A stretch of 64,000 nucleotides of DNA from an uncultured Alphaproteobacteria bacterium. GTDB lineage: Bacteria; Pseudomonadota; Alphaproteobacteria; Micropepsales; Micropepsaceae. The translations under genes and the position numbers were made by a program. The stretch lies in NCBI GenBank assembly GCA_902826695.1, contig CADEFU010000010.1:118349-182348 (forward strand), written 5' to 3'. How positions within the stretch are numbered: position 1 is the first letter of the stretch; the number at the start of each line of letters is the position of its first letter. This document shows, in pieces, positions 8,468 through 18,170 of the stretch. Below the pieces are notes generated by a model, which was not told the DNA's origin, did not search any database, and saw only the letters and a list, made by a program, of their open reading frames with translations.

Positions 8468-9610
8468 TCAAACTGCGAGCTGTTTGATGATCTCGTTCAG
8501 CACGAGGCGTCCGCGCGCCGTCACGCGCAGGCGGTTTGAGGTGTCGTCTATCAAGCCTCGGACTTGAAGCGCTCTGATCCGCGAGAGCGAAAGCGGGCGG
8601 CCCAGCCTTCGCTCGATGGGGCCAGGGTCGATCCCTTCGCTTAGGCGCAGGCCCATCAGCAAGGCTTCGGTGCCCTGTTCCTGGGGCGAGACTTCCTCCC
8701 ATTGCGTGAGGCCGTGGCCTTCGTCGGCGACGCGCTTTGCCCAGGTTTCGGGGTGGCGCTCGGTCGTCGTGGCCATGCGTTTGCCGTCGATCGAGAGGCG
8801 GCCGTGGGCGCCAGGGCCGATGCCGAGGTAGTCGCCGTAGCGCCAGTAGATGAGGTTGTGGCGAGACTCCTCACCGGGCCTGGCGTGGTTCGAGATTTCG
8901 TAGGCGGGAAGGCCAGCCGCGTTCATGCGCGCTTGGGTGAGTTCGTAAAGCGACGCGGCGGTGTCGATGTCGAGTTCCTTCATCGTGCCGCGCGCCAAGG
9001 CTGCGTGAAACGGCGTGCCTTCTTCGAACGTCAGCTGGTAGAGCGAATAATGGGTGCAGCCTTGGGCGAGGGCGCGCGCGAGTTCTGCGTCCCAGGCTTC
9101 TGGGGTTTGGCGCGGGCGCGCGTAGATCAGATCGAACGAAGCGCGAGGGAAGGTTTCTTGCGCGAGCGCGACGGCGCGCATCGCTTCGTCGACGGTGTGA
9201 AGCCGGCCGAGCGATTTCAGATCCTCGTCGTTCAGTGCTTGGACTCCGAGCGAGACGCGGTTGACACCGGCTGCGCGGTAGTCGCGGAAGCGGGTCGCGT
9301 CGACGCTGGTTGGATTTGCTTCAAGCGTGATTTCGATGTTCGGAGCAAAACCGAAGAGCTGTTCGGCGGTATCGAGTATGTGGGCGACGGCGGCGCCGGG
9401 CATCAGCGAGGGCGTGCCGCCGCCGAAGAAGATCGAGTCGAGTCGAGGGCGTGCGCCGAGAAGGCTTACCGTTGCTTGTAGTTCGCGCGTGAGGGCCTTT
9501 GCCCAGGCATCGGCGTCGATGCTTGCGCGGACGTGGCTGTTGAAGTCGCAGTACGGGCACTTCGAGAGGCAGAATGGCCAATGGACGTAGAGGGCGAAGC
9601 CTTCACCCAA
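8468..9610 (-). CDS. hemW: HemW, radical-SAM coproporphyrinogen III oxidase-like protein
   Basis: A 380-aa radical SAM protein with CLSKCPYC (CX3CX2C) for the 4Fe-4S cluster near residue 16, [10 protein letters not shown] and EANPTS. HemW binds heme and acts as a heme chaperone rather than the oxidase HemN. The frame is open far upstream, but that part overlaps rdgB; a TTG at 9610 preceded by GGAGG with 6-base spacing gives [14 protein letters not shown], the normal N-terminus. This makes an 8-bp overlap with rdgB. Part of the rph-rdgB-hemW unit. Confidence 0.93.
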   Translation of the reverse strand: MGEGFALYVHWPFCLSKCPYCDFNSHVRASIDADAWAKALTRELQATVSLLGARPRLDSIFFGGGTPSLMPGAAVAHILDTAEQLFGFAPNIEITLEANPTSVDATRFRDYRAAGVNRVSLGVQALNDEDLKSLGRLHTVDEAMRAVALAQETFPRASFDLIYARPRQTPEAWDAELARALAQGCTHYSLYQLTFEEGTPFHAALARGTMKELDIDTAASLYELTQARMNAAGLPAYEISNHARPGEESRHNLIYWRYGDYLGIGPGAHGRLSIDGKRMATTTERHPETWAKRVADEGHGLTQWEEVSPQEQGTEALLMGLRLSEGIDPGPIERRLGRPLSLSRIRALQVRGLIDDTSNRLRVTARGRLVLNEIIKQLAV

Positions 9611-10205
9611 GGCAGGCCTCCACGAACTTCGCGAAGGCGCGGGCGCGGTGGGACATCGCGTGTTTCTGAGCGGGCGGCATTTCGCCGAACGTGATTTGGA
9701 AGCCTTCGGGCACGAACATCGGGTCGTAGCCGAAGCCCAGCGTGCCCCGCGGGGGCCAGACGAGATGACCGTGCACTTTGCCCTCAAAGACCTCCGCGTG
9801 GCCGTCGGGCCAGGCGAGCGCGAGGGCGCAGACGAAGTGGGCCGCCGCGTCTTTTGCGTGCACCTTCTCCAGACCGTCGTGAACCAACTGCATCGCGACG
9901 CGAAAGTCCTTGGCTGGCCCCGCCCAACGCGCCGAGTAGACGCCCGGTTCGCCGTTGAGCGCGTCAACGCACAGCCCGGAGTCGTCGGCGAGAGCGGGCA
10001 TGTTTGCGCCCTTCGCGGCTGCGTGCGCTTTGATCAGAGCGTTGCCCGTAAATGTCGGCTCGGTCTCTTCGGGCTCGCAAAGGCCGAGGTCGCCGGCCGA
10101 GATCGCCTCTAGCCCAAAGCGGGCGATCAGTTCGCCGATTTCGCGCACTTTGCCTGGATTGTGGCTAGCGACGACCAGGCGCGTCTCGGTCAGGCGGCGG
10201 CTCAT
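9603..10205 (-). CDS. rdgB: XTP/dITP diphosphatase (Ham1/RdgB)
   Basis: A 200-aa house-cleaning pyrophosphatase that removes ITP, dITP and [13 protein letters not shown] at the N-terminus, [24 protein letters not shown] (substrate and metal site) in the middle and [15 protein letters not shown] near the end are family hallmarks. Its ATG overlaps the rph stop (ATGA) and its 3' end contains the ribosome site and TTG start of hemW, so the three genes are coupled. Confidence 0.97.
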   Translation of the reverse strand: MSRRLTETRLVVASHNPGKVREIGELIARFGLEAISAGDLGLCEPEETEPTFTGNALIKAHAAAKGANMPALADDSGLCVDALNGEPGVYSARWAGPAKDFRVAMQLVHDGLEKVHAKDAAAHFVCALALAWPDGHAEVFEGKVHGHLVWPPRGTLGFGYDPMFVPEGFQITFGEMPPAQKHAMSHRARAFAKFVEACLG

Positions 10206-10924
10206 TTGATGCGCGCGATCGCCGCGCGCTGAAGATCGACGAGCTGCATGATGCCATTGCGGGCGAGCGACATCAGCTCAAGGAAGGAGGCTTCGCTGAA
10301 CGGCTCGCCTTCGGCTGTCCCTTGCACTTCGACCAAGTGGCCGGCCCCGGTCATAACGAAGTTCGCGTCGGTGCCCGCACTCGAATCTTCGTCGTAATCG
10401 AGGTCGAGAACGCAGGCGTCGTTGTGGATGCCGCAGGAGATTGCGGCCACGTGGTCTTTGAGCGGAACGGCTTTGATCAGGCCGTCGCGCTTCATCATCG
10501 CAAAGCATTGATGGAGGGCGACAAAGGCGCCTGTTATCGCCGCCGTGCGTGTGCCGCCGTCGGCTTGAATGACGTCGCAATCGATCACGATCTGACGCTC
10601 GCCAAAGCCCTTTTGATCGGTGACGGCACGCAACGCGCGGCCGATCAGACGCTGGATTTCGAGCGTGCGGCCCGATTGCTTGCCTTGGGCGGCTTCGCGG
10701 CGCATGCGCTCGCCCGTCGCGCGCGGGAGCATGCCGTATTCGGCGGTTACCCAGCCTTTGCCCGTACCTTTAAGAAACGGCGGCACGGCGTTTTCGAGGC
10801 TTGCTGTGCACAACACGTGCGTGCGGCCGAATTTCACCATGCAGGAGCCCTCCGCATGGGCGGAAACGCCGGGTTCGAGGGTTACTTCGCGGAGTTGATC
10901 CACGCGGCGGCCGGAGGGTCGCAT
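10202..10924 (-). CDS. rph: Ribonuclease PH
   Basis: A 240-aa phosphorolytic 3' exoribonuclease that trims tRNA precursors. [30 protein letters not shown] and [20 protein letters not shown] are typical. First gene of the leftward rph-rdgB-hemW unit; hrcA faces it across 99 bp (10925-11023), a layout conserved in alphaproteobacteria. I see no CIRCE element (TTAGCACTC-N9-GAGTGCTAA) in that gap. Confidence 0.97.
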   Translation of the reverse strand: MRPSGRRVDQLREVTLEPGVSAHAEGSCMVKFGRTHVLCTASLENAVPPFLKGTGKGWVTAEYGMLPRATGERMRREAAQGKQSGRTLEIQRLIGRALRAVTDQKGFGERQIVIDCDVIQADGGTRTAAITGAFVALHQCFAMMKRDGLIKAVPLKDHVAAISCGIHNDACVLDLDYDEDSSAGTDANFVMTGAGHLVEVQGTAEGEPFSEASFLELMSLARNGIMQLVDLQRAAIARIK

Positions 10925-11023
10925 CTAGAGTTCCTTGCCTTGAAGTTTGGGGGCTTAGCCGCTACCTAGCCTGGCGCTTGCGGCCCATGCAACGGCCGCG
11001 GAAATCCTGGCTGAAACAGCGGT

Positions 11024-12109
11024 ATGAACGAACGACCCAGCTCTAAAGTACCGACGCTCGGTCCGGTGGGCGAATTGTCGGAGCGTTCGCGCGATATCTT
11101 TCGCACGATCGTGGAAGCCTATCTTGAGACCGGCGAGCCGATCGGGTCGCGCACGCTTGCCCAGCGCGGCGGGCTCACGCTATCGGCAGCGTCGATCCGA
11201 AACGTGATGTCCGACTTGGAACAGGCGGGGCTCTTGAAGGCGCCGCACACGAGCGCGGGGCGCGTGCCGACGCAAATCGGGCTTCGCATGTTCGTGGACG
11301 GGTTGCTTGAAGTCGGCAATCTGGGGCCGGACGAACGCAAGAGTATCGAGGGTCAACTTGCGGCGAGCGGGCGTAAGATCGACGACGTCTTGATGCAAGC
11401 GTCAGCGCTGTTGTCGGGCTTGAGTCAGTGCGCGGGGCTTGTCGTCACGCCGAAGCGGGAAGCGCCGCTGAAGCATGTCGAGTTCGTTTCGCTGGCGCCG
11501 CAGCGCACGCTTGTGATCATGGTCGGCGAAGATGGGTCGGTCGAGAACCGGATTCTCGAGACGCCGCTGGGCCTGACGCCATCGACATTCATCGAGGCCG
11601 GCAACTATCTGAGCGCACGGATGCGCGGGCGGACGCTGGAAGAAGCGCGCAGCGAGATATTGACGGAAATCACCGCGCAGAAGGCGGAGTTGGATGGGCT
11701 GGCGGCGAAGCTCGTTTCGGCGGGGCTCGCGGAATGGGGCGGGCTGCAGAGCACGATGCCCTCGCTGATCGTGCGGGGCCAGGCGCGGTTGCTGGAAGAT
11801 GTTGCTGCAACCAGCGAGCTTGAGCGCGTGCGCCAGTTGTTTGACGATATCGAGCGCAAGAACGACCTGATCCAGCTTCTTGAGCTTGCCAAGCAAGGGG
11901 ACGGCGTGCGCATCTTTATCGGCGCCGAGAACAAGCTCTACTCGTTATCGGGTTCTTCGGTGATTGCCGCCCCTTATGCCGATCAATCGCATCGGGTTGT
12001 CGGGGTGATCGGTGTCATCGGCCCAACGCGGGTGAACTATGCGCGGATCGTACCAATGGTGGACTATACCGCGCGGGTAATCAGCCGGTTGATCAGCCAG
12101 CAAAGCTAA
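11024..12109 (+). CDS. hrcA: Heat-inducible transcription repressor HrcA
   Basis: A 361-aa repressor of the groE heat-shock operon. The N-terminal winged helix (RDIFRTIVEAYLETGEPIGSR, LSAASIRNVMSDLE) is followed by the HrcA domain (PHTSAGRVPT) and the C-terminal VGVIGPTRVNYARIVPMVDY. It binds CIRCE palindromes; none was found in this window, so its targets (groESL) lie elsewhere and dnaK here is probably under RpoH. It is followed by grpE 23 bp downstream. Confidence 0.96.
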   Translation: MNERPSSKVPTLGPVGELSERSRDIFRTIVEAYLETGEPIGSRTLAQRGGLTLSAASIRNVMSDLEQAGLLKAPHTSAGRVPTQIGLRMFVDGLLEVGNLGPDERKSIEGQLAASGRKIDDVLMQASALLSGLSQCAGLVVTPKREAPLKHVEFVSLAPQRTLVIMVGEDGSVENRILETPLGLTPSTFIEAGNYLSARMRGRTLEEARSEILTEITAQKAELDGLAAKLVSAGLAEWGGLQSTMPSLIVRGQARLLEDVAATSELERVRQLFDDIERKNDLIQLLELAKQGDGVRIFIGAENKLYSLSGSSVIAAPYADQSHRVVGVIGVIGPTRVNYARIVPMVDYTARVISRLISQQS

Positions 12110-12132
12110 GCCTTGATGAGACAGTGCGAACG

Positions 12133-12765
12133 ATGAACAAGCCGCAGAACGGAAACGACTCGCAGAAGCCCAAAACGCCGGAGCCGGCGAACGACGAGTT
12201 GGAGCTGAGCAACGAGAACATCGTGCACGACAAGGCGCAGCTGCAGCAGGTTCACGCCGAGGTTGCCGAGTTGAAAGACCGCTATATGCGGGCGATGGCG
12301 GAGCTCGACAACACACGCAAGCGGGCCGAGCGCGAGAAGGCGGACGCGGCGCAGTATGCGGCGACAAAGTTCGCCAGAGATTTGCTCAGCGTTGCCGATA
12401 ACTTCGCACGCGCGCTCGATGCGCTGAAGCCGCAGGTGCGGGCGACGCTGCCCACAGAGATCGAAGCGGTCGTCACGGGGATCGAAGTGACGCAGCGCGA
12501 GCTGCTCTCGGTCTTCGAGCGGCATGGGATCAAGCGGATCGAGGCGCAAGGACAGCGCTTCGATCCCAATCTACATCAGGCTGTTGCCGAGGTTCCGAGC
12601 CGGGAGCATGCGCCGGGCACCGTCGTTGCGGTTGCACAACATGGCTATATGATCGGCAATCGCTTGCTGCGCGAAGCGATCGTGGCCGTGGCTGCGGCGC
12701 CGCCGGCTCCTGCCCCTGATGAAGGCAATAGGGACGGCAACGGCGGTTACCCGCCGGGCGCATGA
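12133..12765 (+). CDS. grpE: Nucleotide exchange factor GrpE
   Basis: A 210-aa cochaperone that releases ADP from DnaK. A charged N-terminus and long coiled-coil (about residues 35-90, containing ELKDRYMRAMAELDNTRKR) precede the beta-wing domain with GQRFDPNLHQAVAEV and GYMIGNRLLREA. The ATG at 12133 is chosen over an in-frame GTG at 12124; neither has a strong ribosome site. It directly follows hrcA and converges on the small membrane protein gene at 12785. Confidence 0.95.
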   Translation: MNKPQNGNDSQKPKTPEPANDELELSNENIVHDKAQLQQVHAEVAELKDRYMRAMAELDNTRKRAEREKADAAQYAATKFARDLLSVADNFARALDALKPQVRATLPTEIEAVVTGIEVTQRELLSVFERHGIKRIEAQGQRFDPNLHQAVAEVPSREHAPGTVVAVAQHGYMIGNRLLREAIVAVAAAPPAPAPDEGNRDGNGGYPPGA

Positions 12766-12784
12766 CGCCGAAACACGTGTTGAC

Positions 12785-13084
12785 CTAGTTGCTTTGACCG
12801 TCGCCGGGCTGATGATGATCGTCGTCGTCATCGTCGCGCCAGGCGAACCAACCGTGACCGCCGTCCGGGTGCCGGCCCAAACGGGCATCGCGACGTTCAA
12901 CGTGCAGCGCGCCCATGATTAGGAAATAGACCACAGCCGCGAAGCCACCGATGATTCCAAGCGCGACCCACCCGTTGCCGGATATCGTCGGCGTCTGGGC
13001 GACAATGAGCCCAGCCTTCGCTGTTCCCGTGGCAATCGCTAAGGACGTCGTCGCTGCAAAAAAGTTCGTTGAAGAGTTGGCCAT
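12785..13084 (-). CDS. Small single-TM protein with Asp/His-rich tail, unknown function
   Basis: A 99-aa protein lying between grpE and dnaK on the opposite strand. After a Ser/Thr-rich N-terminus come weakly hydrophobic residues and one clear TM segment (GWVALGIIGGFAAVVYFLIMG, about residues 38-58), then a soluble tail with HVERRDARLGRHPDGGHGW and a run of six Asp followed by HH. The tail could bind divalent metal, which is inference. ATG at 13084 with GAGG nine bases upstream. It reads away from dnaK, so 13085-13434 would carry promoters in both directions. I do not recognise the family. Confidence 0.55.
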   Translation of the reverse strand: MANSSTNFFAATTSLAIATGTAKAGLIVAQTPTISGNGWVALGIIGGFAAVVYFLIMGALHVERRDARLGRHPDGGHGWFAWRDDDDDDHHQPGDGQSN

Positions 13085-13434
13085 GGCCAATACCTCACTG
13101 GTTCGGTGACCATATGTGGGGATTGCCCGTGGCGAATGTGTGGCCGTGGGTCAGATTTGATCGGTTGAAACATTGCGGAGGCTGGCGGGCGCGGAAACAC
13201 GGCCAGGCTCTCGTCATTTTGACGCGCCGGGGCAAGCCCGCGGAAAGGGTGACGAAAATCTCGAATTCTGGCGGGTCTGGCCAGTTGCGGGGCGGGGGAT
13301 GCCCACCTATATGTGGCTCTAAGCTGCGGATTTCGCGGCATAATCGAAAACGCGTATCCAACTGATTTGGTGGGGGATGGCGGCGGGCGCTTTTAGGCCC
13401 CAGACCATTCGCCCGATATGAGAGGTTTTGAATC
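13085..13434. promoter_or_regulatory. Divergent regulatory region between the small membrane gene and dnaK
   Basis: 350 bp without a convincing gene. Position 13306-13312 reads CCTATAT, similar to the -10 of alphaproteobacterial RpoH promoters, about 125 bp before the dnaK start; the expected -35 (CTTGAA) is not clear, the best being GTTGCGG around 13284-13290 at a short 15-bp spacing. No CIRCE element is present. That dnaK is heat-regulated is known for the class; the exact promoter here is a guess. Confidence 0.3.
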
Positions 13435-15375
13435 ATGGGTAAAGTCATCGGGATCGACCTGGGCACCACGAACTCGTGCGTCGCCATCATGGAAGGCTCG
13501 CAGCCTAAAGTAATCGAGAACGCAGAAGGCGCGCGGACGACGCCGTCGATCGTTGCCTTCACGAAGGACGGCGAGCGGCTGGTCGGTCAGTCGGCGAAGC
13601 GCCAAGCGGTGACGAACCCGGAATTCACCTACTTCGCAATCAAGCGTCTGATCGGGCGCAAGTTCGAAGATCCGATGACTCAAAAAGACATCGGGATGGT
13701 GCCCTACAAGATCGTCAAGGCGGACAATGCGGATGCATGGGTCTTGGGGCGCGACAACGAGAAGCTCTCGCCCAGCCAAGTGTCGGCTTACACGCTCCAG
13801 AAGATGAAAGAGACGGCGGAGGCTTATCTCGGCGAGAAGGTCACCCAGGCCGTCATCACCGTGCCCGCTTACTTCAATGACGCGCAGCGTCAGGCCACGA
13901 AGGACTCGGGCCGGATCGCGGGGCTTGAGGTTTTGCGCATCATCAATGAGCCGACGGCGGCCGCGCTTGCCTACGGCCTCGACAAGAAGCAGGGCGGCAC
14001 TATCGCGGTCTATGACCTTGGCGGCGGTACGTTCGACATTTCGATTTTGGAAATCGGCGACGGCGTGTTCGAGGTGAAGGCCACGAACGGCGACACGTTC
14101 CTGGGCGGCGAAGACTTCGACATGCGCATCGTCGACTTCTTGGCCGACGAGTTCAAGAAAGAACAGGGAATCGACCTGCGCAAGGATCGCCTCGCGCTGC
14201 AGCGTTTGAAGGAAGCTGCGGAGAAGGCGAAGATCGAGCTGTCGTCGCAGCTGCAGACGGAAGTGAACCTGCCGTTCATCACGGCGGATGCGTCCGGACC
14301 GAAGCATTTGACGACAAAGCTGACGCGCGCAAAGTTGGAGTCGCTTGTCGACGACCTCGTGCAGCGGACGCTGGCGCCGCTGAAGGCTGCCATGAAGGAC
14401 GCCGGCGTGACGCCGGCCGATATCAACGAAGTCGTTCTCGTCGGCGGCATGACGCGCATGCCGAAAGTGCAGCAGATCGTCAAAGAATTCTTCGGTAAGG
14501 AGCCGCATAAGGGCGTGAACCCTGACGAAGTCGTGGCGATCGGCGCTGCGATCCAGGCGGGCGTTCTGAAGGGCGAAGTCAAAGACGTTCTGTTGCTTGA
14601 CGTAACGCCGCTGTCGCTCGGCATCGAAACGCTGGGCGGGGTGTTTACGCGCCTCATCGACCGCAACACGACGATCCCGACCAAGAAGAGCCAAGTGTTC
14701 TCGACGGCGGAAGACGGACAGACGGCAGTCACTATCCGCGTCTTCCAAGGCGAGCGCGAGATGGCGGCGGACAACAAGTTCCTCGGCCAGTTCGATCTTG
14801 TGGGTATTCCCCCTGCCCCGCGCGGCATGCCGCAGGTCGAGGTCACGTTCGATATCGACGCGAACGGCATTGTGAACGTGGCGGCCAAGGACAAGGCGAC
14901 GAACAAGGAACAAGCGATCCGCATTCAAGCGTCCGGCGGTCTGTCGGAGGCCGACATCCAAAAGATGATGCGCGAGGCGCAGGAACACGCGGGCGACGAC
15001 AAGAAGCGGCGTGAACTCGTCGAGGCGCGCAACCGCTCCGAGGCGATGGCGCACGACGCGGAGAAGGCGCTTAAAGAGCACGGTGAGAAAGCTTCGGCCG
15101 GCGACAAGGCCGCGATCGAAGCTGCGATCGTCGCGGTTAAGGACGCGGTGAAGGGCGACGATGTCGATGACATTCGCTCGAAGGGCGACGCGCTGCAACA
15201 GGCGCTCATGAAGCTCGGCGAGGCGATGTACAAAGGCATGAACACCGAGGGCGGCGCCGGCGGCGCTACGGGCGAAGCCGGTGGCGGCGCTTCGACGGGG
15301 CCGGACGGCAATGTCGTCGATGCGGACTTCGAAGAAGTGGACGACGAGAAGAAAAAGAAGGGTGGTGCGCGGTAA
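13435..15375 (+). CDS. dnaK: Molecular chaperone DnaK (Hsp70)
   Basis: A 646-aa Hsp70. The ATPase domain opens with [20 protein letters not shown] and contains [14 protein letters not shown] and the phosphate-binding [11 protein letters not shown]. The substrate domain begins after the linker [19 protein letters not shown], and the lid ends in a Gly-rich stretch and an acidic tail with [14 protein letters not shown]. Length and all motifs are normal. It is followed 59 bp later by dnaJ, its J-protein partner, and preceded by hrcA-grpE about 0.7 kb upstream. Confidence 0.99.
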   Translation: MGKVIGIDLGTTNSCVAIMEGSQPKVIENAEGARTTPSIVAFTKDGERLVGQSAKRQAVTNPEFTYFAIKRLIGRKFEDPMTQKDIGMVPYKIVKADNADAWVLGRDNEKLSPSQVSAYTLQKMKETAEAYLGEKVTQAVITVPAYFNDAQRQATKDSGRIAGLEVLRIINEPTAAALAYGLDKKQGGTIAVYDLGGGTFDISILEIGDGVFEVKATNGDTFLGGEDFDMRIVDFLADEFKKEQGIDLRKDRLALQRLKEAAEKAKIELSSQLQTEVNLPFITADASGPKHLTTKLTRAKLESLVDDLVQRTLAPLKAAMKDAGVTPADINEVVLVGGMTRMPKVQQIVKEFFGKEPHKGVNPDEVVAIGAAIQAGVLKGEVKDVLLLDVTPLSLGIETLGGVFTRLIDRNTTIPTKKSQVFSTAEDGQTAVTIRVFQGEREMAADNKFLGQFDLVGIPPAPRGMPQVEVTFDIDANGIVNVAAKDKATNKEQAIRIQASGGLSEADIQKMMREAQEHAGDDKKRRELVEARNRSEAMAHDAEKALKEHGEKASAGDKAAIEAAIVAVKDAVKGDDVDDIRSKGDALQQALMKLGEAMYKGMNTEGGAGGATGEAGGGASTGPDGNVVDADFEEVDDEKKKKGGAR

Positions 15376-15434
15376 TCGCGCGCACCTCTTCGCGTTGAGT
15401 CCGTTCCCTTCTTTGAAAGTGCCTGGCGGGACGA

Positions 15435-16580
15435 ATGTCCAAGCGTGACTTCTATGAGATTCTGGGCGTTCAGCGGCGGGCCTCCGCCGATGAACTCAAG
15501 GCCGCTTACCGCAAGAAAGCCAAGGAGCTGCACCCGGACCGCAATCCGGGCGACAAAGCGGCCGAGCAGAATTTCAAAGAGCTGAACGAAGCCTACGACA
15601 TCCTGAAGGACGACCAGAAGCGCGCGGCGTACGATCAGTACGGGCATCAGGCGTTCGAAGGACCGGGTGCAGGCGGGCGCGGCGGACCTCAGGGGTTCGA
15701 TTTCTCGACCTCGTTCACGGACGTGTTCGACGATCTGTTCGGCGAGTTCATGGGCACGCGGCGTGGCGGCGGCGGGCCAGGGCGCGCGTCGCGCGGGTCG
15801 GACCTGCGCTACAATATGGAGATCAGCCTCGACGACGCGTTCGCGGGTAAGACCGCGACGATCCGCATTCCGGGGTCGGTCGCGTGCGACACGTGCGCGG
15901 GCTCGGGAGCGGAAGCCGGGTCTAAGCCGCAGGCGTGTCCGACTTGTTCGGGCGTCGGCAAGGTTCGCGCGCAGCAGGGTTTTTTCACGATCGAGCGGAC
16001 GTGCCCGACGTGTCAGGGCTTGGGGCGCGTGGTGAAAAACCCGTGCAAGCCGTGCTCCGGCAGCGGACGCGTGCAACGCGAGCGCACGCTCAACGTCAAC
16101 ATTCCCCAAGGCGTCGAAGACGGGACGCGGATCCGCTTGGCCGGTGAAGGCGAAGCTGGGTTGCGCGGTGGGCCTAAAGGCGACCTCTACATCTTCCTCT
16201 CGATTGCGACACATCCGTTGTTCAAACGGGACAACGCGGACTTGCATTGCAGCGTGCCGGTGAGTTTCTCGACGGTCGCGCTCGGCGGTAGCGTCGAGGT
16301 GCCGACGCTGGGCGGCGGGCGGGTCAGGATCGCGGTGCCGGAAGGCACACAGTCAGGCAAAGAATTCCGCGTGCGCGGCAAGGGCATGCCGGGCTTGCGC
16401 GGCCAGGGGCCGCACGGCGATCTGATCGTCGAAGTCTTGGTCGAGACGCCGGTTAACCTGACCAAAAAGCAGCAGGACTTGCTGCGCGAGTTCGAGAAGG
16501 CCGGCGGCGCACAAAACTCGCCCAAGTCGACGAGCTTTTTCGCCAAGGTCAAAGAGTTCTTCGGCGATCAGAAGGACTAG
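15435..16580 (+). CDS. dnaJ: Chaperone DnaJ (Hsp40)
   Basis: A 381-aa type I J-protein: the J domain with the HPD motif ([12 protein letters not shown], about residue 33), a Gly/Phe region ([15 protein letters not shown]), and a zinc domain with four CxxCxGxG-type repeats ([32 protein letters not shown]), then the substrate-binding beta domains. It stimulates the DnaK ATPase and delivers substrates. Probably in one transcript with dnaK. Confidence 0.99.
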   Translation: MSKRDFYEILGVQRRASADELKAAYRKKAKELHPDRNPGDKAAEQNFKELNEAYDILKDDQKRAAYDQYGHQAFEGPGAGGRGGPQGFDFSTSFTDVFDDLFGEFMGTRRGGGGPGRASRGSDLRYNMEISLDDAFAGKTATIRIPGSVACDTCAGSGAEAGSKPQACPTCSGVGKVRAQQGFFTIERTCPTCQGLGRVVKNPCKPCSGSGRVQRERTLNVNIPQGVEDGTRIRLAGEGEAGLRGGPKGDLYIFLSIATHPLFKRDNADLHCSVPVSFSTVALGGSVEVPTLGGGRVRIAVPEGTQSGKEFRVRGKGMPGLRGQGPHGDLIVEVLVETPVNLTKKQQDLLREFEKAGGAQNSPKSTSFFAKVKEFFGDQKD

Positions 16581-16608
16581 CTGACGCGCCCTGTAGGATT
16601 CAGACGCG

Positions 16609-17175
16609 ATGACAGATGTCTTTCATAGCTACTACGAAGGGTTCCAAGCGCGGCTCGCCCTGCACGGCTATCAAGTGGATGGCGAGCAATTTCCCTTCAA
16701 AAAGCTATCCGAGATTGACCGAGCCTTGCGCTTCGTGCGCGTGCGAAATGATGACACACAGTTCCTGGTGACTCGCGGGTGCGCGTCTCATACCCGAAAC
16801 TCGAAGTTCAAATCTGAGTTCATCATCGCCACCGAAGAACCGCAGAAGTACTTTGTAGATTTGATCAACTTCGCGGCCTACTTCCACTTAACGTATCGAG
16901 ACATCTGTCTGACCGATGTTCTCGAGATCGGATCAAAGTTCGATGTGACGCGTGACTACTCACACATTTACGCCTCGATGCCCTACTTCTTGCCGCACGA
17001 GATCAACTCTATTGAAGTCGGCACAGTGACGTGCTGCCTGACTTGGCTAATGCCGATCAGACACTTCGAGGCCGAGTACATCGCCAAGCACGGCGCCGAC
17101 GCATTTGAAACGAAGCTTGAGCACTTCGGGCTCAACTTCTTCGCTGATCGAAGCGATCCGCGGTATCTCGACTAA
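16609..17175 (+). CDS. SUFU-like (suppressor of fused domain) protein, tentative
   Basis: A 188-aa soluble protein with no signal or TM. The pattern FLVTRGCASHTRNSKFKSEFII, a helix with LINFAAYFHLTY, and later YFLPHEINSIEV and WLMPIRHFEAEYIAKHGADAFE resembles bacterial suppressor-of-fused domain proteins, a fold often used as immunity proteins against polymorphic toxins. No toxin gene is adjacent. Base and codon use are more AT-rich than in its neighbours (many aa/at third positions), a hint of later acquisition. It follows dnaJ by 28 bp and converges with the WD40 gene with a 4-bp overlap. The family call is from pattern only. Confidence 0.45.
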   Translation: MTDVFHSYYEGFQARLALHGYQVDGEQFPFKKLSEIDRALRFVRVRNDDTQFLVTRGCASHTRNSKFKSEFIIATEEPQKYFVDLINFAAYFHLTYRDICLTDVLEIGSKFDVTRDYSHIYASMPYFLPHEINSIEVGTVTCCLTWLMPIRHFEAEYIAKHGADAFETKLEHFGLNFFADRSDPRYLD

Positions 17176-18170
17176 ACGACCGGCACGACGGCCGCGTTGC
17201 CTTCTTCGTCGCCGATGGCGAGGTGCGTGCCTTCGGGCGAGAACGCGAGCGCTGCGATCTTGGCCGCGTTCAGCATCATGAAGTTCGTTCCAGGGTCGCC
17301 GATTTCTTCGAACCAGACGGCGCCGTCCGTCGTACCTGCCGCGACGATGTCGGCCTCAGGGTGCGCGGCCACGATTTGAATCATCGCGTCTCGTGCCGGG
17401 CCTATTTGGACGGGGTCGCGCTCCATCGGGCCGCCGCGGCCCGTGAACGGCCAAGCGACGACGCGATCGGCGCCTGCCGTGAACAGCGAGCGGCCACGCC
17501 GGTCCCACGCCATCGACTTGATCTTGGAGGGGTAGCCGGACATGCGCATGTTCGCGCCGTCTTCGATGCGCCAGCCGTGCAGTGCGCTTTCTTGCATCGA
17601 GGTGACGAGAAAGCGGCCGTCGGGGCTCCACGTCACAGCGATGTGCGAGCCCTTCCATTCGAACAGCTTGGGTTGCTGTTCGGCGGACTTCGTCCACCAG
17701 AGCGAGACGCCGTTGTAATGCGCGACGGCGAGGCGGCGGCCCTTCGGGTCGAATGCGACGCCCGCAGCGGTCGTGGCATGCGGGAAGACGATCGTTTCGT
17801 CGCCAGTGAGCAGATGGACGCTCTTACCCGCGGTGCAAGCGATGAGGCCGGTTTCGGGCGCGGCGGCTATGTTCTCGATCCAGCGGCTCTTGACCTTCAG
17901 AAGCTCGCGCGGGGCTTCGCCGGGGACGGCATGGACGAGACGGCCATCATCGCCGCCGGACAGGAAACCGCTCTCCGGGTGAGCCGTAAGCGCCAGCGTG
18001 GCGCCCTGATGCGCTTCGACCGTTTGGGTTTCGGCGTCGCCGGGTGTGAAGGTGCGCAATGTGCCGTCGCCTAGGGCGAAGGCGCCCTGCCCTTCCGCGT
18101 CGAAAGCGATCGCGACGACGGGCGCATCGAAGCGCCATTGCTGTCCGGCGGTGACCTTGGGCTTGGGCAT
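17172..18170 (-). CDS. WD40-repeat protein of the zinc cluster
   Basis: A 332-aa protein made almost entirely of beta-propeller repeats with GH/WD-like spacing (VVAIAFDAEGQGAFALGDG, LALTAHPESGFLSGGDDG, HIAVTWSPDGRFLVTS, SMAWDRRGRSLFTAGAD, KIAALAFSPEGTHLAIGD), about 6-7 blades and no signal peptide, so cytosolic. Its ATG overlaps the stop of the CobW GTPase (TAATG). WD40 proteins often follow COG0523 GTPases next to znuABC in alphaproteobacteria, suggesting a scaffold or partner of the metallochaperone; its biochemical role is not established. Confidence 0.8.
   Translation of the reverse strand: MPKPKVTAGQQWRFDAPVVAIAFDAEGQGAFALGDGTLRTFTPGDAETQTVEAHQGATLALTAHPESGFLSGGDDGRLVHAVPGEAPRELLKVKSRWIENIAAAPETGLIACTAGKSVHLLTGDETIVFPHATTAAGVAFDPKGRRLAVAHYNGVSLWWTKSAEQQPKLFEWKGSHIAVTWSPDGRFLVTSMQESALHGWRIEDGANMRMSGYPSKIKSMAWDRRGRSLFTAGADRVVAWPFTGRGGPMERDPVQIGPARDAMIQIVAAHPEADIVAAGTTDGAVWFEEIGDPGTNFMMLNAAKIAALAFSPEGTHLAIGDEEGNAAVVPVV

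Noticed and set aside
10925..11023. CIRCE element upstream of hrcA
   Set aside because: No TTAGCACTC-N9-GAGTGCTAA or close variant is present; the same was checked upstream of dnaK.
13393..15198. 601-aa open frame antisense to dnaK
   Set aside because: High-GC codon bias keeps the opposite frame of conserved genes open; antisense-dnaK frames are a known artefact, and the translation is Arg/His/Leu-rich without domains.
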